From an uncultured Lactobacillus sp. (GTDB lineage Bacteria > Bacillota > Bacilli > Lactobacillales > Lactobacillaceae): a stretch of 35,868 nt of DNA. This document shows positions 11,395 to 18,619 of the stretch, piece after piece. The DNA is taken from assembly GCA_905204935.1 (NCBI GenBank), contig CAJLBJ010000022.1, positions 1-35,868 on the forward strand, in the 5' to 3' direction. Each line of letters starts with the position of its first letter. Within the stretch, counting starts at the first letter, position 1. The position numbers were made by a program, and so were the translations under genes. The notes below the pieces were generated by a model, which ran no database searches, was not told the origin of the DNA, and was given only the letters and a program-made list of their open reading frames with translations.

Positions 11395-12423
11395 CTACCC
11401 TTTTAAAATCATCTTAGCAGCACCTTGATCTGTAATCAAACAGGTCTGTTTGGGTGCGTGTTTCATGTATGCAACAATTGCCTTAGCTTTTGATGAACCT
11501 CCGGCAACTGCTAATACACAGTCCATTGAAGCGAGATCTTCAAGTTGTAATCCTATCCGTGGAATCTTATAGACGACATTTCCTTGTTCATCAAAGAAAT
11601 AACCAAACGCCTCAGCTACCGCGTGCTTTTGTTGTAACATTTCAATCACTTCAGGTTTCATAGCACGTCTTTTAGCCATTCTAATTGCCTCACCAACACT
11701 GTGTAAGGCTACATTACTTTGAGCAATCAAAGTAACGACTTCTTGAACGACCGGCTCTTGTAGCAACGGATAATACGTATCTTCGCTTACTTGCTCTGGC
11801 ACATATAAGGTACGATGTTTCCCACCGGTTCTTAATGCCATCTGAGCACAAACATTATTGGCTTGAATATCAATACGTTCACTAATTCCACCCCTAGCAG
11901 GGACAAATAGTAATTCACGCTCGTGTGCGATATCAGGTGTCAAACAATTGGCAACACGTGCCATCGTCGTTCCGCCCATCGCAGCAATGATATTTTTGCC
12001 TTTGGGTAATAACATCTTTAACGTATCATCAAGTAATTTTCCCATAGCATCGATGACCTTAACTGAACTATCACTATCACCAGGAACAATCAAGCAACGC
12101 TTAATGCCTAACTGGCTAGCAAGTCTACGTTCAAGCTGTTGAATCCCCAACAACTCATCCATAAAGGTAGACAAACCTTGAATTGTTTCTTGGCCCTTAT
12201 AAGTCAAACTCATTCCTGACTTATTTGCACTGATTAGCCCTTGTTTCTTTAAAAAATCAGTCTCTGTGCGCAAAACCCGCTCGCTTAATTTCAGCTTCGT
12301 TGCAAGTGAACGACGTCCAACAGGTTGCGACCAAGCGATATTTTTTAAAATCATTAAACGATGACTCATGGTATCTAATAAATCAGGAGCCACAGCTTCG
12401 ATCCATTCAATTTCTTGATGCAT
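11395..12423 (-). CDS. cggR: Central glycolytic gene repressor CggR
   Basis: SorC/DeoR-family repressor of the gap operon, released by fructose-1,6-bisphosphate in B. subtilis. The 342 residues have an N-terminal winged-helix DNA-binding region (about 20-65, GRRSLATKLKLSERVLRTE) and a C-terminal sugar-phosphate-binding domain (about 90-342) with PGDSDSS, AAMGGTTMARVA and a late AGGSSKAKAI. Start: ATG at 12423 with AAAGGTGA seven bases upstream. A longer frame from a GTG at 12450 would run through the operator, so I reject it. Followed by gap after about 60 bases. Confidence 0.95.
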   Translation of the reverse strand: MHQEIEWIEAVAPDLLDTMSHRLMILKNIAWSQPVGRRSLATKLKLSERVLRTETDFLKKQGLISANKSGMSLTYKGQETIQGLSTFMDELLGIQQLERRLASQLGIKRCLIVPGDSDSSVKVIDAMGKLLDDTLKMLLPKGKNIIAAMGGTTMARVANCLTPDIAHERELLFVPARGGISERIDIQANNVCAQMALRTGGKHRTLYVPEQVSEDTYYPLLQEPVVQEVVTLIAQSNVALHSVGEAIRMAKRRAMKPEVIEMLQQKHAVAEAFGYFFDEQGNVVYKIPRIGLQLEDLASMDCVLAVAGGSSKAKAIVAYMKHAPKQTCLITDQGAAKMILKG

Positions 12424-12442
12424 CCGACTGTCACCTTTCTTG

Positions 12443-12459
12443 CGGGACACGTCAAGTCC
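12443..12459 (-). promoter_or_regulatory. CggR-type operator half
   Basis: Plus strand CGGGAC-N6-AGTCC, one mismatch from the repeating unit CGGGAC-N6-TGTCC of the B. subtilis CggR operator. It sits between the promoter and the cggR ribosome site, as there. The second unit expected next to it is not clear. Confidence 0.6.
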
Positions 12460-12552
12460 AACAATGTCAATTAGCGACCCAGCTTAGTTAAAGAAAAAAG
12501 TATAACAACAACTTCAATTAAGAACTGTTCTCATACCTCATTTACAAAGAAA

Positions 12553-12581
12553 ATTATAGCAACAATACCGCGACATTGCAA
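12553..12581 (-). promoter_or_regulatory. Promoter of cggR-gap-pgk-tpiA
   Basis: Minus strand TTGCAA (12576-12581), 17-base spacer, TGCTATAAT with a perfect -10 (12553-12558) and an extended-10 TG. Transcription would start near 12546, giving a leader of about 120 bases that contains the CggR-type site. Confidence 0.65.
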
Positions 12582-12720
12582 GTATATCTGACCTAAACTT
12601 TTAAAATCCATTCTGAATATTTTGTATTAATTTCGATAATTAACAAAATTTCCCGAATAATATTTTACTCAACTATAACCAAAGCCATCAAACACTTAGC
12701 AATTTGCAGTTGATACAATA

Positions 12721-12736
12721 AAGAAAACGTTTAATT
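12721..12736. promoter_or_regulatory. Possible cre (CcpA) site
   Basis: AAGAAAACGTTTAATT matches 14 of 16 positions of the cre form WWGAAARCGYTTTCWW. It is about 140 bases upstream of the cggR promoter and 48 bases beyond the rpoN stop, so its target is uncertain. Confidence 0.35.
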
Positions 12737-12784
12737 ATAGAACGATACACATTTCAAAAAACGTCCTATCTAATTTGTTAAATC

Positions 12785-14104
12785 TTATTCGAATCTCTTT
12801 CGTTTGCTAGAAGATGGTATTCCTAATACGTCCCGATACTTTGCAACAGTCCTGCGGGACAAATTAAGTCCCTCTTGCGCTAAAAGTTCAACTATTTTTT
12901 GATCCGATAACGGCTTTTGTTTATTTTCATCAGCGATCAAGGCTAAAATCCTAGTCTGAATCGCACTTGCTGTCACATCTTCACCTATACCATGATGATT
13001 TACAGCTTGACTAAAAAAGTGTTTCAACTCAAACGTTCCAAATGAAGTCTTAAGATATTTACCATTAACCGCACGACTAATCGTTGATTCATGTAATTGC
13101 AAAGATTGAGCAACATCTCGTAATAAAAAAGGTTTTAATGGATGCTTGGAATTTATGAAAAATTCGCTTTGATGTATAATGATTTGCTCTGTAACTCGTT
13201 TTAATGTCGAAGAACGTTGCAATAAATCTTTGGAAAGTTGTTGATATTCTTTTTTCTTTTCTTTTAAATACTGCATTACTTGTTCATCAAATACTCCAGT
13301 CAAACTGTCGTAATACTCTTGACGAAAACTTATTTCTGGTTGCGCTTCTTTTGTTAACTCAAAATGTATATTGTTTTTTTGATCAACGTTTATTATTATG
13401 TCTGGATAAATATAGCCAATTTCATCTTGATTATATGCTGCACCTGGAACTGGACTTAAAGTCCTCACATAATCAAAGATTTTTTGAACTTCTGGTAAAG
13501 CTATTTGATATTTTTTAGCAATTTTACTCCAGTTTTTTTCTATGAAATCATCAAAATCATCACGCAATATTTCATAAGTATAATCAGGCGCATTATAATC
13601 TAAATCAGCTTGCAGCATCAAGCATTCTTGCAGATTTCTAGCACCTACTCCTGGAGGATCTAATTGCTGCAATAAGGTCAAAGCATCCAATAACATCGTT
13701 TCTGAAACTTCATATCTTTCTTTTATCTGCTCCAAATTTGCTTTTAAATACCCATTAGAATCCAACCGTGCTATCAAAAACAATAACCAACTTCTCAACG
13801 GTGTTGCGCGCATCGTTAAATGAACTTGTTCTAATAAATATTCAAATAACGAGGGTTGCTTGACCTTAGTAGCGTATTGTGTCCAGTCATCTTTTTGCTC
13901 TTGAACCGTAAATTCCGTGGTAATTTTTTGTTTTTTTACAATGATGAAGGGATTTTCTAATTCCTTTTGAATCAAAAATTTTTGCAAATCTTCAGCATTG
14001 TACTTTAACATTTGAATAGATTGACGCATCTGTTGTGTCAACGCTAATTTTTGTAATTGTTTTTGCTGTTGCTGTTGTTCAAATCCTTGGTTTAGTCCCA
14101 TCAT
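12785..14104 (-). CDS. rpoN: RNA polymerase sigma-54 factor
   Basis: Sigma-54, 439 residues. The N-terminal Gln-rich activator-interacting region I is visible (QQQQQKQLQKLALTQQMRQSIQML, within residues 10-35). Then come the acidic linker, the core-binding domain (about 100-290), a helix-turn-helix (QSLQLHESTISRAVNGKYL) and the C-terminal RpoN box ARRTVAKYR-type, here SRRTVAKYRDVLGIPSSSKRK, that reads the -24 element. Two ATGs in a row follow GTGAGGTGAG; either could be used. No sigma-54 activator or -24/-12 promoter was found in the window. In low-GC Gram-positives sigma-54 mostly drives mannose-class PTS operons, so the targets are elsewhere. Confidence 0.96.
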   Translation of the reverse strand: MMGLNQGFEQQQQQKQLQKLALTQQMRQSIQMLKYNAEDLQKFLIQKELENPFIIVKKQKITTEFTVQEQKDDWTQYATKVKQPSLFEYLLEQVHLTMRATPLRSWLLFLIARLDSNGYLKANLEQIKERYEVSETMLLDALTLLQQLDPPGVGARNLQECLMLQADLDYNAPDYTYEILRDDFDDFIEKNWSKIAKKYQIALPEVQKIFDYVRTLSPVPGAAYNQDEIGYIYPDIIINVDQKNNIHFELTKEAQPEISFRQEYYDSLTGVFDEQVMQYLKEKKKEYQQLSKDLLQRSSTLKRVTEQIIIHQSEFFINSKHPLKPFLLRDVAQSLQLHESTISRAVNGKYLKTSFGTFELKHFFSQAVNHHGIGEDVTASAIQTRILALIADENKQKPLSDQKIVELLAQEGLNLSRRTVAKYRDVLGIPSSSKRKRFE

Positions 14105-14131
14105 CTCACCTCACTTTTTTACTTTCAACTA

Positions 14132-14160
14132 CTTGTTTTTATCTATAAAATATTGTATCA
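14132..14160 (+). promoter_or_regulatory. Promoter of tRNA-Arg
   Basis: TTGTTT (14132-14137), 17-base spacer, TATCAT (14155-14160), ending 12 bases before the first base of the tRNA. Confidence 0.5.
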
Positions 14161-14172
14161 TGTTAGATATAC

Positions 14173-14244
14173 GCGCCGATAGTGTAATGGATCGCACGCA
14201 AGATTCCGGTTCTTGAAATCAGGGTTCGACTCCCTGTTGGCGCA
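14173..14244 (+). tRNA. tRNA-Arg (anticodon CCG)
   Basis: Complete cloverleaf of 72 bases: acceptor GCGCCGA / TTGGCGC, anticodon stem CAAGA/TCTTG around loop TTCCGGT with anticodon CCG at 14206-14208 (reads CGG), and T arm CAGGG-TTCGACT-CCCTG. The discriminator base is A. The 3' CCA is not encoded and must be added after transcription. It stands alone between rpoN and the phosphatase gene, on the opposite strand to both, with its own terminator. Confidence 0.95.
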
Positions 14245-14346
14245 TTCAAATTTATCGTAAGCTATAGATATTTCAAAATCAAGGTTTCTGGCTTAAAAAA
14301 ATCATTAGAAACTACTAAAAAAATCAACATAATAAATATAACTTGT

Positions 14347-14375
14347 AAAGAATAGCCCATTGCTATTCTTTTTTT
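14347..14375 (+). terminator. Terminator, tRNA-Arg
   Basis: AAAGAATAG / CTATTCTTT stem, seven-base loop, then a run of T, about 100 bases after the tRNA. Confidence 0.8.
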
Positions 14376-14381
14376 GTATAT

Positions 14382-14406
14382 AAAAAAGCAGGTCAATCCC
14401 GCTTTG
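14382..14406 (-). terminator. Terminator, histidine phosphatase gene
   Basis: Minus strand: AAAGCGGG-ATTGA-CCTGCTTT with one G-U pair, followed by further T. It lies just past the stop codon and back to back with the tRNA terminator. Confidence 0.7.
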
Positions 14407-14408
14407 AT

Positions 14409-15065
14409 CTATATACTTAACTGATTATACTTAGTAACTATGATTGTTTCGGGGGTGACTTGCAATTGTGTTATCGCTCCATTTGAAGGATAGTTTTGTG
14501 CTGGTTTATATTCTGGTGCATATTTTTGTACCAAACTGGCAATCGAATTTGAATGAGCGACGACTAAAATATTTTGGCCTTCATGATGATTTTGGCGAAT
14601 TAAATCCCAGCCAGCGTCTATTCGTTGCCAATAATTTTGACAATCTTCACAGACTTTAAATGGATCTGCTTGAAACATCAAATCCTTTATTTCATCCAAA
14701 GAATATGTAGCACTAAGCTCTTTAAACGTCGTTAATCCTTTCGCATAGCCAACCATTCGCCAAGTTTGAACAACATCATATCCTTCAAAAAAGCCATAAT
14801 TTTGTTCCCTAAAATAACTGCTAGCTTGGGGAACTTTGACACCAGACGCTTGATTAAAGTCTAAAATACTTTGACAAGTTTGATATGCACGCATCGTATC
14901 CGAACTATACGCACCATCGAAATGAATATCTTCTAAAACTTTACCAGCCTTTTTAGCGTCTTCTTTTCCCTTAGTTGTCAAAGGTGAATCGGCCCAGCCT
15001 TGCATTCTGTTAAAAACATTAAACATTGTTTGTCCATGTCTAACTAAATAAACATTGATAGTCAT
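14409..15065 (-). CDS. Histidine phosphatase superfamily protein
   Basis: Branch-1 histidine phosphatase, 218 residues from the ATG at 15065. It has the catalytic LVRHGQT near the N-terminus (phospho-accepting His), a second catalytic region with FREQNYGFFEG, and the C-terminal His in VVAHSNS. GGAGA lies 8 bases before this ATG. An upstream ATG (15116) would add 17 basic residues before the strand that opens the fold and has no good ribosome site. The lack of the long conserved phosphoglycerate-mutase segments argues against glycolytic GpmA. The substrate cannot be told; relatives are often annotated as phosphoglycerate mutase by similarity. Confidence 0.85.
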   Translation of the reverse strand: MTINVYLVRHGQTMFNVFNRMQGWADSPLTTKGKEDAKKAGKVLEDIHFDGAYSSDTMRAYQTCQSILDFNQASGVKVPQASSYFREQNYGFFEGYDVVQTWRMVGYAKGLTTFKELSATYSLDEIKDLMFQADPFKVCEDCQNYWQRIDAGWDLIRQNHHEGQNILVVAHSNSIASLVQKYAPEYKPAQNYPSNGAITQLQVTPETIIVTKYNQLSI

Positions 15066-15170
15066 TAGTTTTTCTCCAATCCATTTAAGTAAGCGTTTAA
15101 AATCTTTCTTCTTCATTTTACATCATCACTTGATATTTAGATAGTTAATTTTATTTGAGCTTGTAAATCG

Positions 15171-15187
15171 TTTGACCTTTTTTGACC
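15171..15187 (+). promoter_or_regulatory. CtsR operator of clpP
   Basis: Reverse complement reads GGTCAAA-AAA-GGTCAAA, a perfect fit to the CtsR heptad repeat RGTCAAA-NAN-RGTCAAA. The downstream heptad contains TTGACC (15182-15187), which is the likely -35 of clpP, so bound CtsR would block RNA polymerase. Confidence 0.9.
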
Positions 15188-15211
15188 TATGAGTTAAACT
15201 AACAATACAGT
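15182..15211 (+). promoter_or_regulatory. clpP promoter
   Basis: TTGACC (15182-15187) inside the CtsR operator, 18-base spacer, TACAGT (15206-15211). The ATG of clpP is about 40 bases past the expected start of transcription. Confidence 0.5.
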
Positions 15212-15257
15212 GAATATTCAAATATTCCCGATTATATTTATTGGAGGTAACTTTATT

Positions 15258-15851
15258 ATGAATTTAGTCCCAACAGTTATCGAACAATCATCACAAGGTG
15301 AACGTGCTTATGATATTTACTCACGTTTATTAAAAGATCGTATCATTATGGTATCTGGTGAAATCAACGATGACATGGCAAATGCTATTATCGCTCAATT
15401 GCTCTTTTTAGATGCACAAGATTCTGAAAAAGATATCTACATGTACATCAACTCTCCAGGCGGTTCAGTTTCTGCAGGTTTAGCAATTCTAGATACAATG
15501 AACTTTGTTAATGCAGATGTTCAAACAATCGTTATGGGTATGGCAGCATCAATGGCTTCTGTTCTTTCAACAGCTGGTGCTAAAGGTAAACGTTTTGCTT
15601 TACCACACTCTGAAATCATGATTCACCAACCTCTTGGTGGTGTTCAAGGTCAATCGACTGAAATTCAAATTGCGGCAGAACATATCTTAAAAACACGCAA
15701 GTTAATCAATCAAATCTTATCCGATTGCTCTGGTCAATCAATCGAAACAATCGATAAAGATACCGAACGCGATAACTTCATGACAGCAGATGAAGCTGTT
15801 GCCTATGGTTTGATTGATAGCATCATGACTAATAAGAAAAAAATTAAATAA
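15258..15851 (+). CDS. clpP: ATP-dependent Clp protease proteolytic subunit
   Basis: Serine peptidase of the Clp machine, 197 residues, working with Clp ATPases encoded elsewhere. The catalytic triad is at the canonical positions: Ser98 (MGMAASMAS), His123 ([10 protein letters not shown]) and Asp172 (TERDNF). The start is the ATG at 15258, after GGAGG. The longer open frame from 15210 adds 16 residues and overlaps the ribosome site, so I reject it. Heat and protein stress control by CtsR is indicated by the perfect operator upstream. Its own terminator has been split by an insertion sequence. Confidence 0.98.
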   Translation: MNLVPTVIEQSSQGERAYDIYSRLLKDRIIMVSGEINDDMANAIIAQLLFLDAQDSEKDIYMYINSPGGSVSAGLAILDTMNFVNADVQTIVMGMAASMASVLSTAGAKGKRFALPHSEIMIHQPLGGVQGQSTEIQIAAEHILKTRKLINQILSDCSGQSIETIDKDTERDNFMTADEAVAYGLIDSIMTNKKKIK

Positions 15852-15852
15852 T

Positions 15853-15870
15853 AAAAAAGTTCCTTCCTAC
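15853..15870. terminator. Left half of the clpP/whiA terminator stem
   Basis: AAAAAAGTTCCTTCCTAC. It pairs over its full length (one G-U) with the right half at 17666-17683 and is now separated from it by the IS3 element. The original loop was about 13 bases. Confidence 0.85.
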
Positions 15871-15880
15871 ACATCTTATG

Positions 15881-15883
15881 AGT
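15881..15883 (+). repeat. Target-site duplication (left)
   Basis: AGT directly before the TGAT end of the IS3 element; the matching AGT is at 17665-17667. A 3-base duplication is usual for this family. Confidence 0.75.
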
Positions 15884-15951
15884 TGATATGATCCCACTAA
15901 AGTAGACACACGAAATAAACAAACGTGTATCTATGGAGGTGGGATTTTTCT

Positions 15952-16680
15952 ATGGGAAGAAAGCCAAAGTTATCAACAAAAGAAAAAGTATATATTTGTG
16001 AACAATATTTAAACAGAGAGAAAAGTGTAAGAGAGCTTGTCAATGATTTTAATATCGATAGGAAGACAATAAGTACATGGATAAAGATGTATCAGTCATT
16101 TGATCCTACATGTTTCAACCATAAAACACATAATGCAAAATATACTAAAAAATTCAAACAACAGGTAGTTCAAGCATATTTTGTAGGAGAATGTTCTTTC
16201 GTAGATATTGCCATCAAATATAAAATTCTTTCATACAGTACTGTCAGAAGCTGGATTAAGAAGTATAATAACTTTGAAGAACTTAAGGATTACGATTCTA
16301 AGCTGAAGGTTTATATGAAAGATCGCAGCAGAAAGACAGCAAAAGAAGAACGCATTAAAATCGTAAATTACTGTTTGGAACACAACAAGAATTATAAGGA
16401 GACAGCTGAACTATTTGATGTTTCATATACGCAGATATATCAATGGGTTAGAAAATATCTATCAGCTGGAGAGAAAGGTCTTATTGATCGTCGCGGACAG
16501 CACAAGACTGAAAAACAGCTAAGTGAAACAGAGAAACTGCAACGTAAGGTAAAACTTCTTGAGCGTCAGCTTAAGGAAATGGAAAATGAGCTCTTAAAAA
16601 AATTCAGGAAATCGAAAGAAGGCGGTATTCTCCAAAACGAAAAACGAAGCAAAATACTTAGCTATCAAAGAACTTCATGA
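15952..16680 (+). CDS. IS3-family transposase OrfA (helix-turn-helix)
   Basis: 242 residues from the ATG at 15952. It has three successive helix-turn-helix units (about 10-55, 60-100 and 120-170: VNDFNIDRKTISTWIKMY, IAIKYKILSYSTVRSWIKKY, AELFDVSYTQIYQWVRKY) that bind the IS ends, then a leucine/lysine coiled coil (about 185-225). Near its end an A7 run at 16596-16602 in the reading A-AAA-AAA is a classic -1 slippery site. The zero-frame tail beyond it looks unlike the family. An upstream GTG frame start at 15925 is rejected as atypical. Confidence 0.85.
   Translation: MGRKPKLSTKEKVYICEQYLNREKSVRELVNDFNIDRKTISTWIKMYQSFDPTCFNHKTHNAKYTKKFKQQVVQAYFVGECSFVDIAIKYKILSYSTVRSWIKKYNNFEELKDYDSKLKVYMKDRSRKTAKEERIKIVNYCLEHNKNYKETAELFDVSYTQIYQWVRKYLSAGEKGLIDRRGQHKTEKQLSETEKLQRKVKLLERQLKEMENELLKKFRKSKEGGILQNEKRSKILSYQRTS
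16596..16602 (+). promoter_or_regulatory. Programmed -1 frameshift site of the IS
   Basis: A7 placed as A-AAA-AAA relative to the orfA frame. After a -1 slip the reading continues IQEIERRRYSPKRK, which is the normal junction sequence of such OrfAB transposases. Confidence 0.6.
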
Positions 16681-16705
16681 AGCAAAGAAATATAGTATCA
16701 ACTGG

Positions 16706-17605
16706 ATGTGCAAACAATTAGGTGTTAAACGTTCTGCCTATTATAAATGGCTGAATCGCTCTATTACAGCCAATGAACAAGAAGATATGAAACTAGCAGG
16801 AATCATCATGGAATATCATCAGAAATACGGTGGGATTTTAGGTTATCGCAAAATGTGTATCTTCATCAATCGTAAATATAATAAGCACTATAATACGAAA
16901 CGTATTCGTAGAATAATGGGGATTCTTGGGATTCATTCTGCAATCAGAGAAAAAAGAACCTGCTGTACGGTTTCAAACAAGCTGAATCAAAAAGCTGAAA
17001 ATATACTTCACCGAGAATTTGAAGCATCTGGACCAAATGAAAAATGGACAACCGATGTAACGGAGTTAAAAGTCCAACATTCGCAAGAAAAACTATATCT
17101 TAGTGCATTTTTCGATCTGTATGATCGTTCTATTATCGCATGGTCTATTAGTAATCGAAATGATAATACACTTGTGTTAGACATCTTCAATCAAGTAATT
17201 AAGCTAAATCCAGATACTCACCCACTGTTTCATTCAGACCGAGGCTTTCAATACACAAGCTCGGAATTCCGGCGCAAACTGAAGGAACAAGGCATGACGC
17301 AGTCCATGTCTAGAGTAACGTGTTGTTTGGATAATGGTCCAACAGAAGGTCTGTGGGGAATCATCAAAACAGAAATGTATAAGATGTATGATATCCGTAA
17401 TAAAGAGAGTTTGGTGAAAGCAATTAGCAAATACATTGATTTCTATAATCATCAACGTTATCAAACGAGATTCGATTCAAAAATACCAATGGAAGTAAGA
17501 ATAGAAGCTATCAATAACGAAAAACCAAAACATTATCCAATCGCATTTAACCCAAGAATCGCAAAATATAAGGAGTCACTCAAAAACAAAACCCAATCAG
17601 CATGA
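16706..17605 (+). CDS. IS3-family transposase OrfB (DDE catalytic part)
   Basis: 299 residues from the ATG at 16706. It has an HTH_21 region (LGYRKM) and then the rve integrase core with the catalytic triad: Asp in WTTDVTEL, Asp in HSDRGFQYTS and Glu in NGPTEGLWGIIKTEMY region. The conserved N-terminal part (NEAKYLAIKELHEAKKYSINW) is open upstream in the same frame but lies a second -1 step away from the frame reached by the slip at 16596-16602. A missing A in the run at 16640-16644 would explain this. Expression as a normal OrfAB fusion is therefore doubtful. Confidence 0.85.
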   Translation: MCKQLGVKRSAYYKWLNRSITANEQEDMKLAGIIMEYHQKYGGILGYRKMCIFINRKYNKHYNTKRIRRIMGILGIHSAIREKRTCCTVSNKLNQKAENILHREFEASGPNEKWTTDVTELKVQHSQEKLYLSAFFDLYDRSIIAWSISNRNDNTLVLDIFNQVIKLNPDTHPLFHSDRGFQYTSSEFRRKLKEQGMTQSMSRVTCCLDNGPTEGLWGIIKTEMYKMYDIRNKESLVKAISKYIDFYNHQRYQTRFDSKIPMEVRIEAINNEKPKHYPIAFNPRIAKYKESLKNKTQSA

Positions 17606-17664
17606 TGCCAATTGGGTAATAAATTTTACTTATTTAGTGTGTCCACTTGACAGGGAACAGATCA

Positions 17665-17667
17665 AGT
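17665..17667 (+). repeat. Target-site duplication (right)
   Basis: AGT directly after the IS3 right end (...GATCA), equal to the bases before the left end. Confidence 0.75.
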
Positions 17668-17683
17668 AGGGAGGAACTTTTTT
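17666..17683. terminator. Right half of the clpP/whiA terminator stem
   Basis: GTAGGGAGGAAC followed by T6. It ends at the whiA stop codon. Separated from its pairing partner at 15853-15870 by the IS3 element. Confidence 0.85.
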
Positions 17684-18608
17684 ATTGTCTTAATTGTTCG
17701 GCAAATTCATTTAGTTTACGTAACCGATGATTTATCCCTGACTTTGAAATTGGACCGTCAGCTACAACTTCACCTAATTCTTTCAAACTTATCTCTGGAT
17801 GAGCTAGCCGTGCACGGGCTACATCTTGAAGTTTTTGTGGCAATGAACTCAATCCAACCGTTTGCTCAATAAATTGAATATTTTCAATTTGTTTATTAGC
17901 TGCATCTGCCACCTTATTCATATTGGCTGTTTCACAGTTAACAATTCGATTAACCGAGTTACGCATGTCACGCACAATCCGAATATCTTCAAAGCGTAAC
18001 ATCGAATTAGTAGCACCTATCAGCGATAAGAAATCTGCAATTTTTTCAGCTTCTTTTAAATACGTAATATATCCACTGCGGCGCTCCGTTTTTCTGGCAT
18101 TTAAACCGTAACGATTCATCATTTCACAAATCGTATTATTATGATCTTCATATAACGAATAAATTTCTAAATGATACCGACTCGTTTCTGGATTATTGAC
18201 AGATCCAGTCGCTAAAAATGCTCCACGCAAATAAGAACGCACTTTAGCATCATCATCTAAAAAAGCTAAAGGAACTGTTTCTTTAATTTGAAAACTATCC
18301 AAAATGTCTAAATCCTTTAAAACATAATCACTACCACTCTTTAGGCGTACAATATAAAGATTATTCTTTTTAAGCTTCATCTTACGCCGTACTAAAAGTT
18401 CACTTTCAATATCATAAAATTGCTTGAGTAATGTATAGATTCGCCGCGCAGTTGCTGGATTTTCTGTTTGCACACTCAAAACAAACTGATGATTAACAAT
18501 ACTTAATGAACCATTCATCCGAATTAAAGCCATCAATTCTGCCTTAGCATTTCCAAAATGAACTTCAAGCATTGTTAGCTCTTTTTTTACCTCACTGGCA
18601 TACGACAA
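17682..18608 (-). CDS. whiA: WhiA-family DNA-binding protein
   Basis: 308 residues. Conserved protein implicated in cell division and chromosome segregation in Firmicutes and sporulation in Streptomyces. The N-terminal half is a degenerate LAGLIDADG homing-endonuclease fold ([16 protein letters not shown], here [18 protein letters not shown]); the C-terminal part is a helix-turn-helix (about 245-300, [30 protein letters not shown]). The start is TTG, set by GGAGGG six bases upstream, which overlaps the yvcK stop codon. Third gene of rapZ-yvcK-whiA. Its natural terminator is disrupted by the IS3 element. Confidence 0.96.
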   Translation of the reverse strand: MSYASEVKKELTMLEVHFGNAKAELMALIRMNGSLSIVNHQFVLSVQTENPATARRIYTLLKQFYDIESELLVRRKMKLKKNNLYIVRLKSGSDYVLKDLDILDSFQIKETVPLAFLDDDAKVRSYLRGAFLATGSVNNPETSRYHLEIYSLYEDHNNTICEMMNRYGLNARKTERRSGYITYLKEAEKIADFLSLIGATNSMLRFEDIRIVRDMRNSVNRIVNCETANMNKVADAANKQIENIQFIEQTVGLSSLPQKLQDVARARLAHPEISLKELGEVVADGPISKSGINHRLRKLNEFAEQLRQ

Positions 18609-18619
18609 AGCTTTCCCTC

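Larger units (their letters stand above)
12424..12784. other. 361-base rpoN-cggR spacer
   Basis: Holds the cggR promoter, the CggR-type operator and a possible cre site. A weak stem ATAGGACG/CGTTCTAT (one G-U) near 12740-12772 could end rpoN messages but lacks a good T-tract. No coding frame is seen. Confidence 0.5.
15884..17664 (+). mobile_element. IS3-family insertion sequence (IS150-like)
   Basis: A 1781-base element. The ends begin TGAT and are imperfect inverted repeats: the first 38 bases (15884-15921) match the reverse complement of 17627-17664 at 29 positions by my alignment, including a shared GACACAC block. Flanking AGT/AGT duplication. It carries orfA and orfB in the same direction as clpP. 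It lies exactly in the loop of the former clpP/whiA terminator. Intact ends and duplication suggest a fairly recent insertion, though orfB appears frameshifted at its 5' end. Confidence 0.9.

Noticed and set aside
12424..12450. GTG start at 12450 for cggR
   Set aside because: It would place the operator and the ribosome site inside the coding sequence; the ATG at 12423 has a good ribosome site and gives the family length.
13204..13518. Plus-strand open frame of 104 codons inside rpoN
   Set aside because: Lies wholly within the conserved sigma-54 core-binding region; no ribosome site and no recognisable family.
14409..15065. Glycolytic phosphoglycerate mutase (GpmA) to complete the pathway beside eno
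   Set aside because: Has the RHG and second His motifs of the superfamily but not the longer GpmA-specific segments, so only a general phosphatase call is supported.
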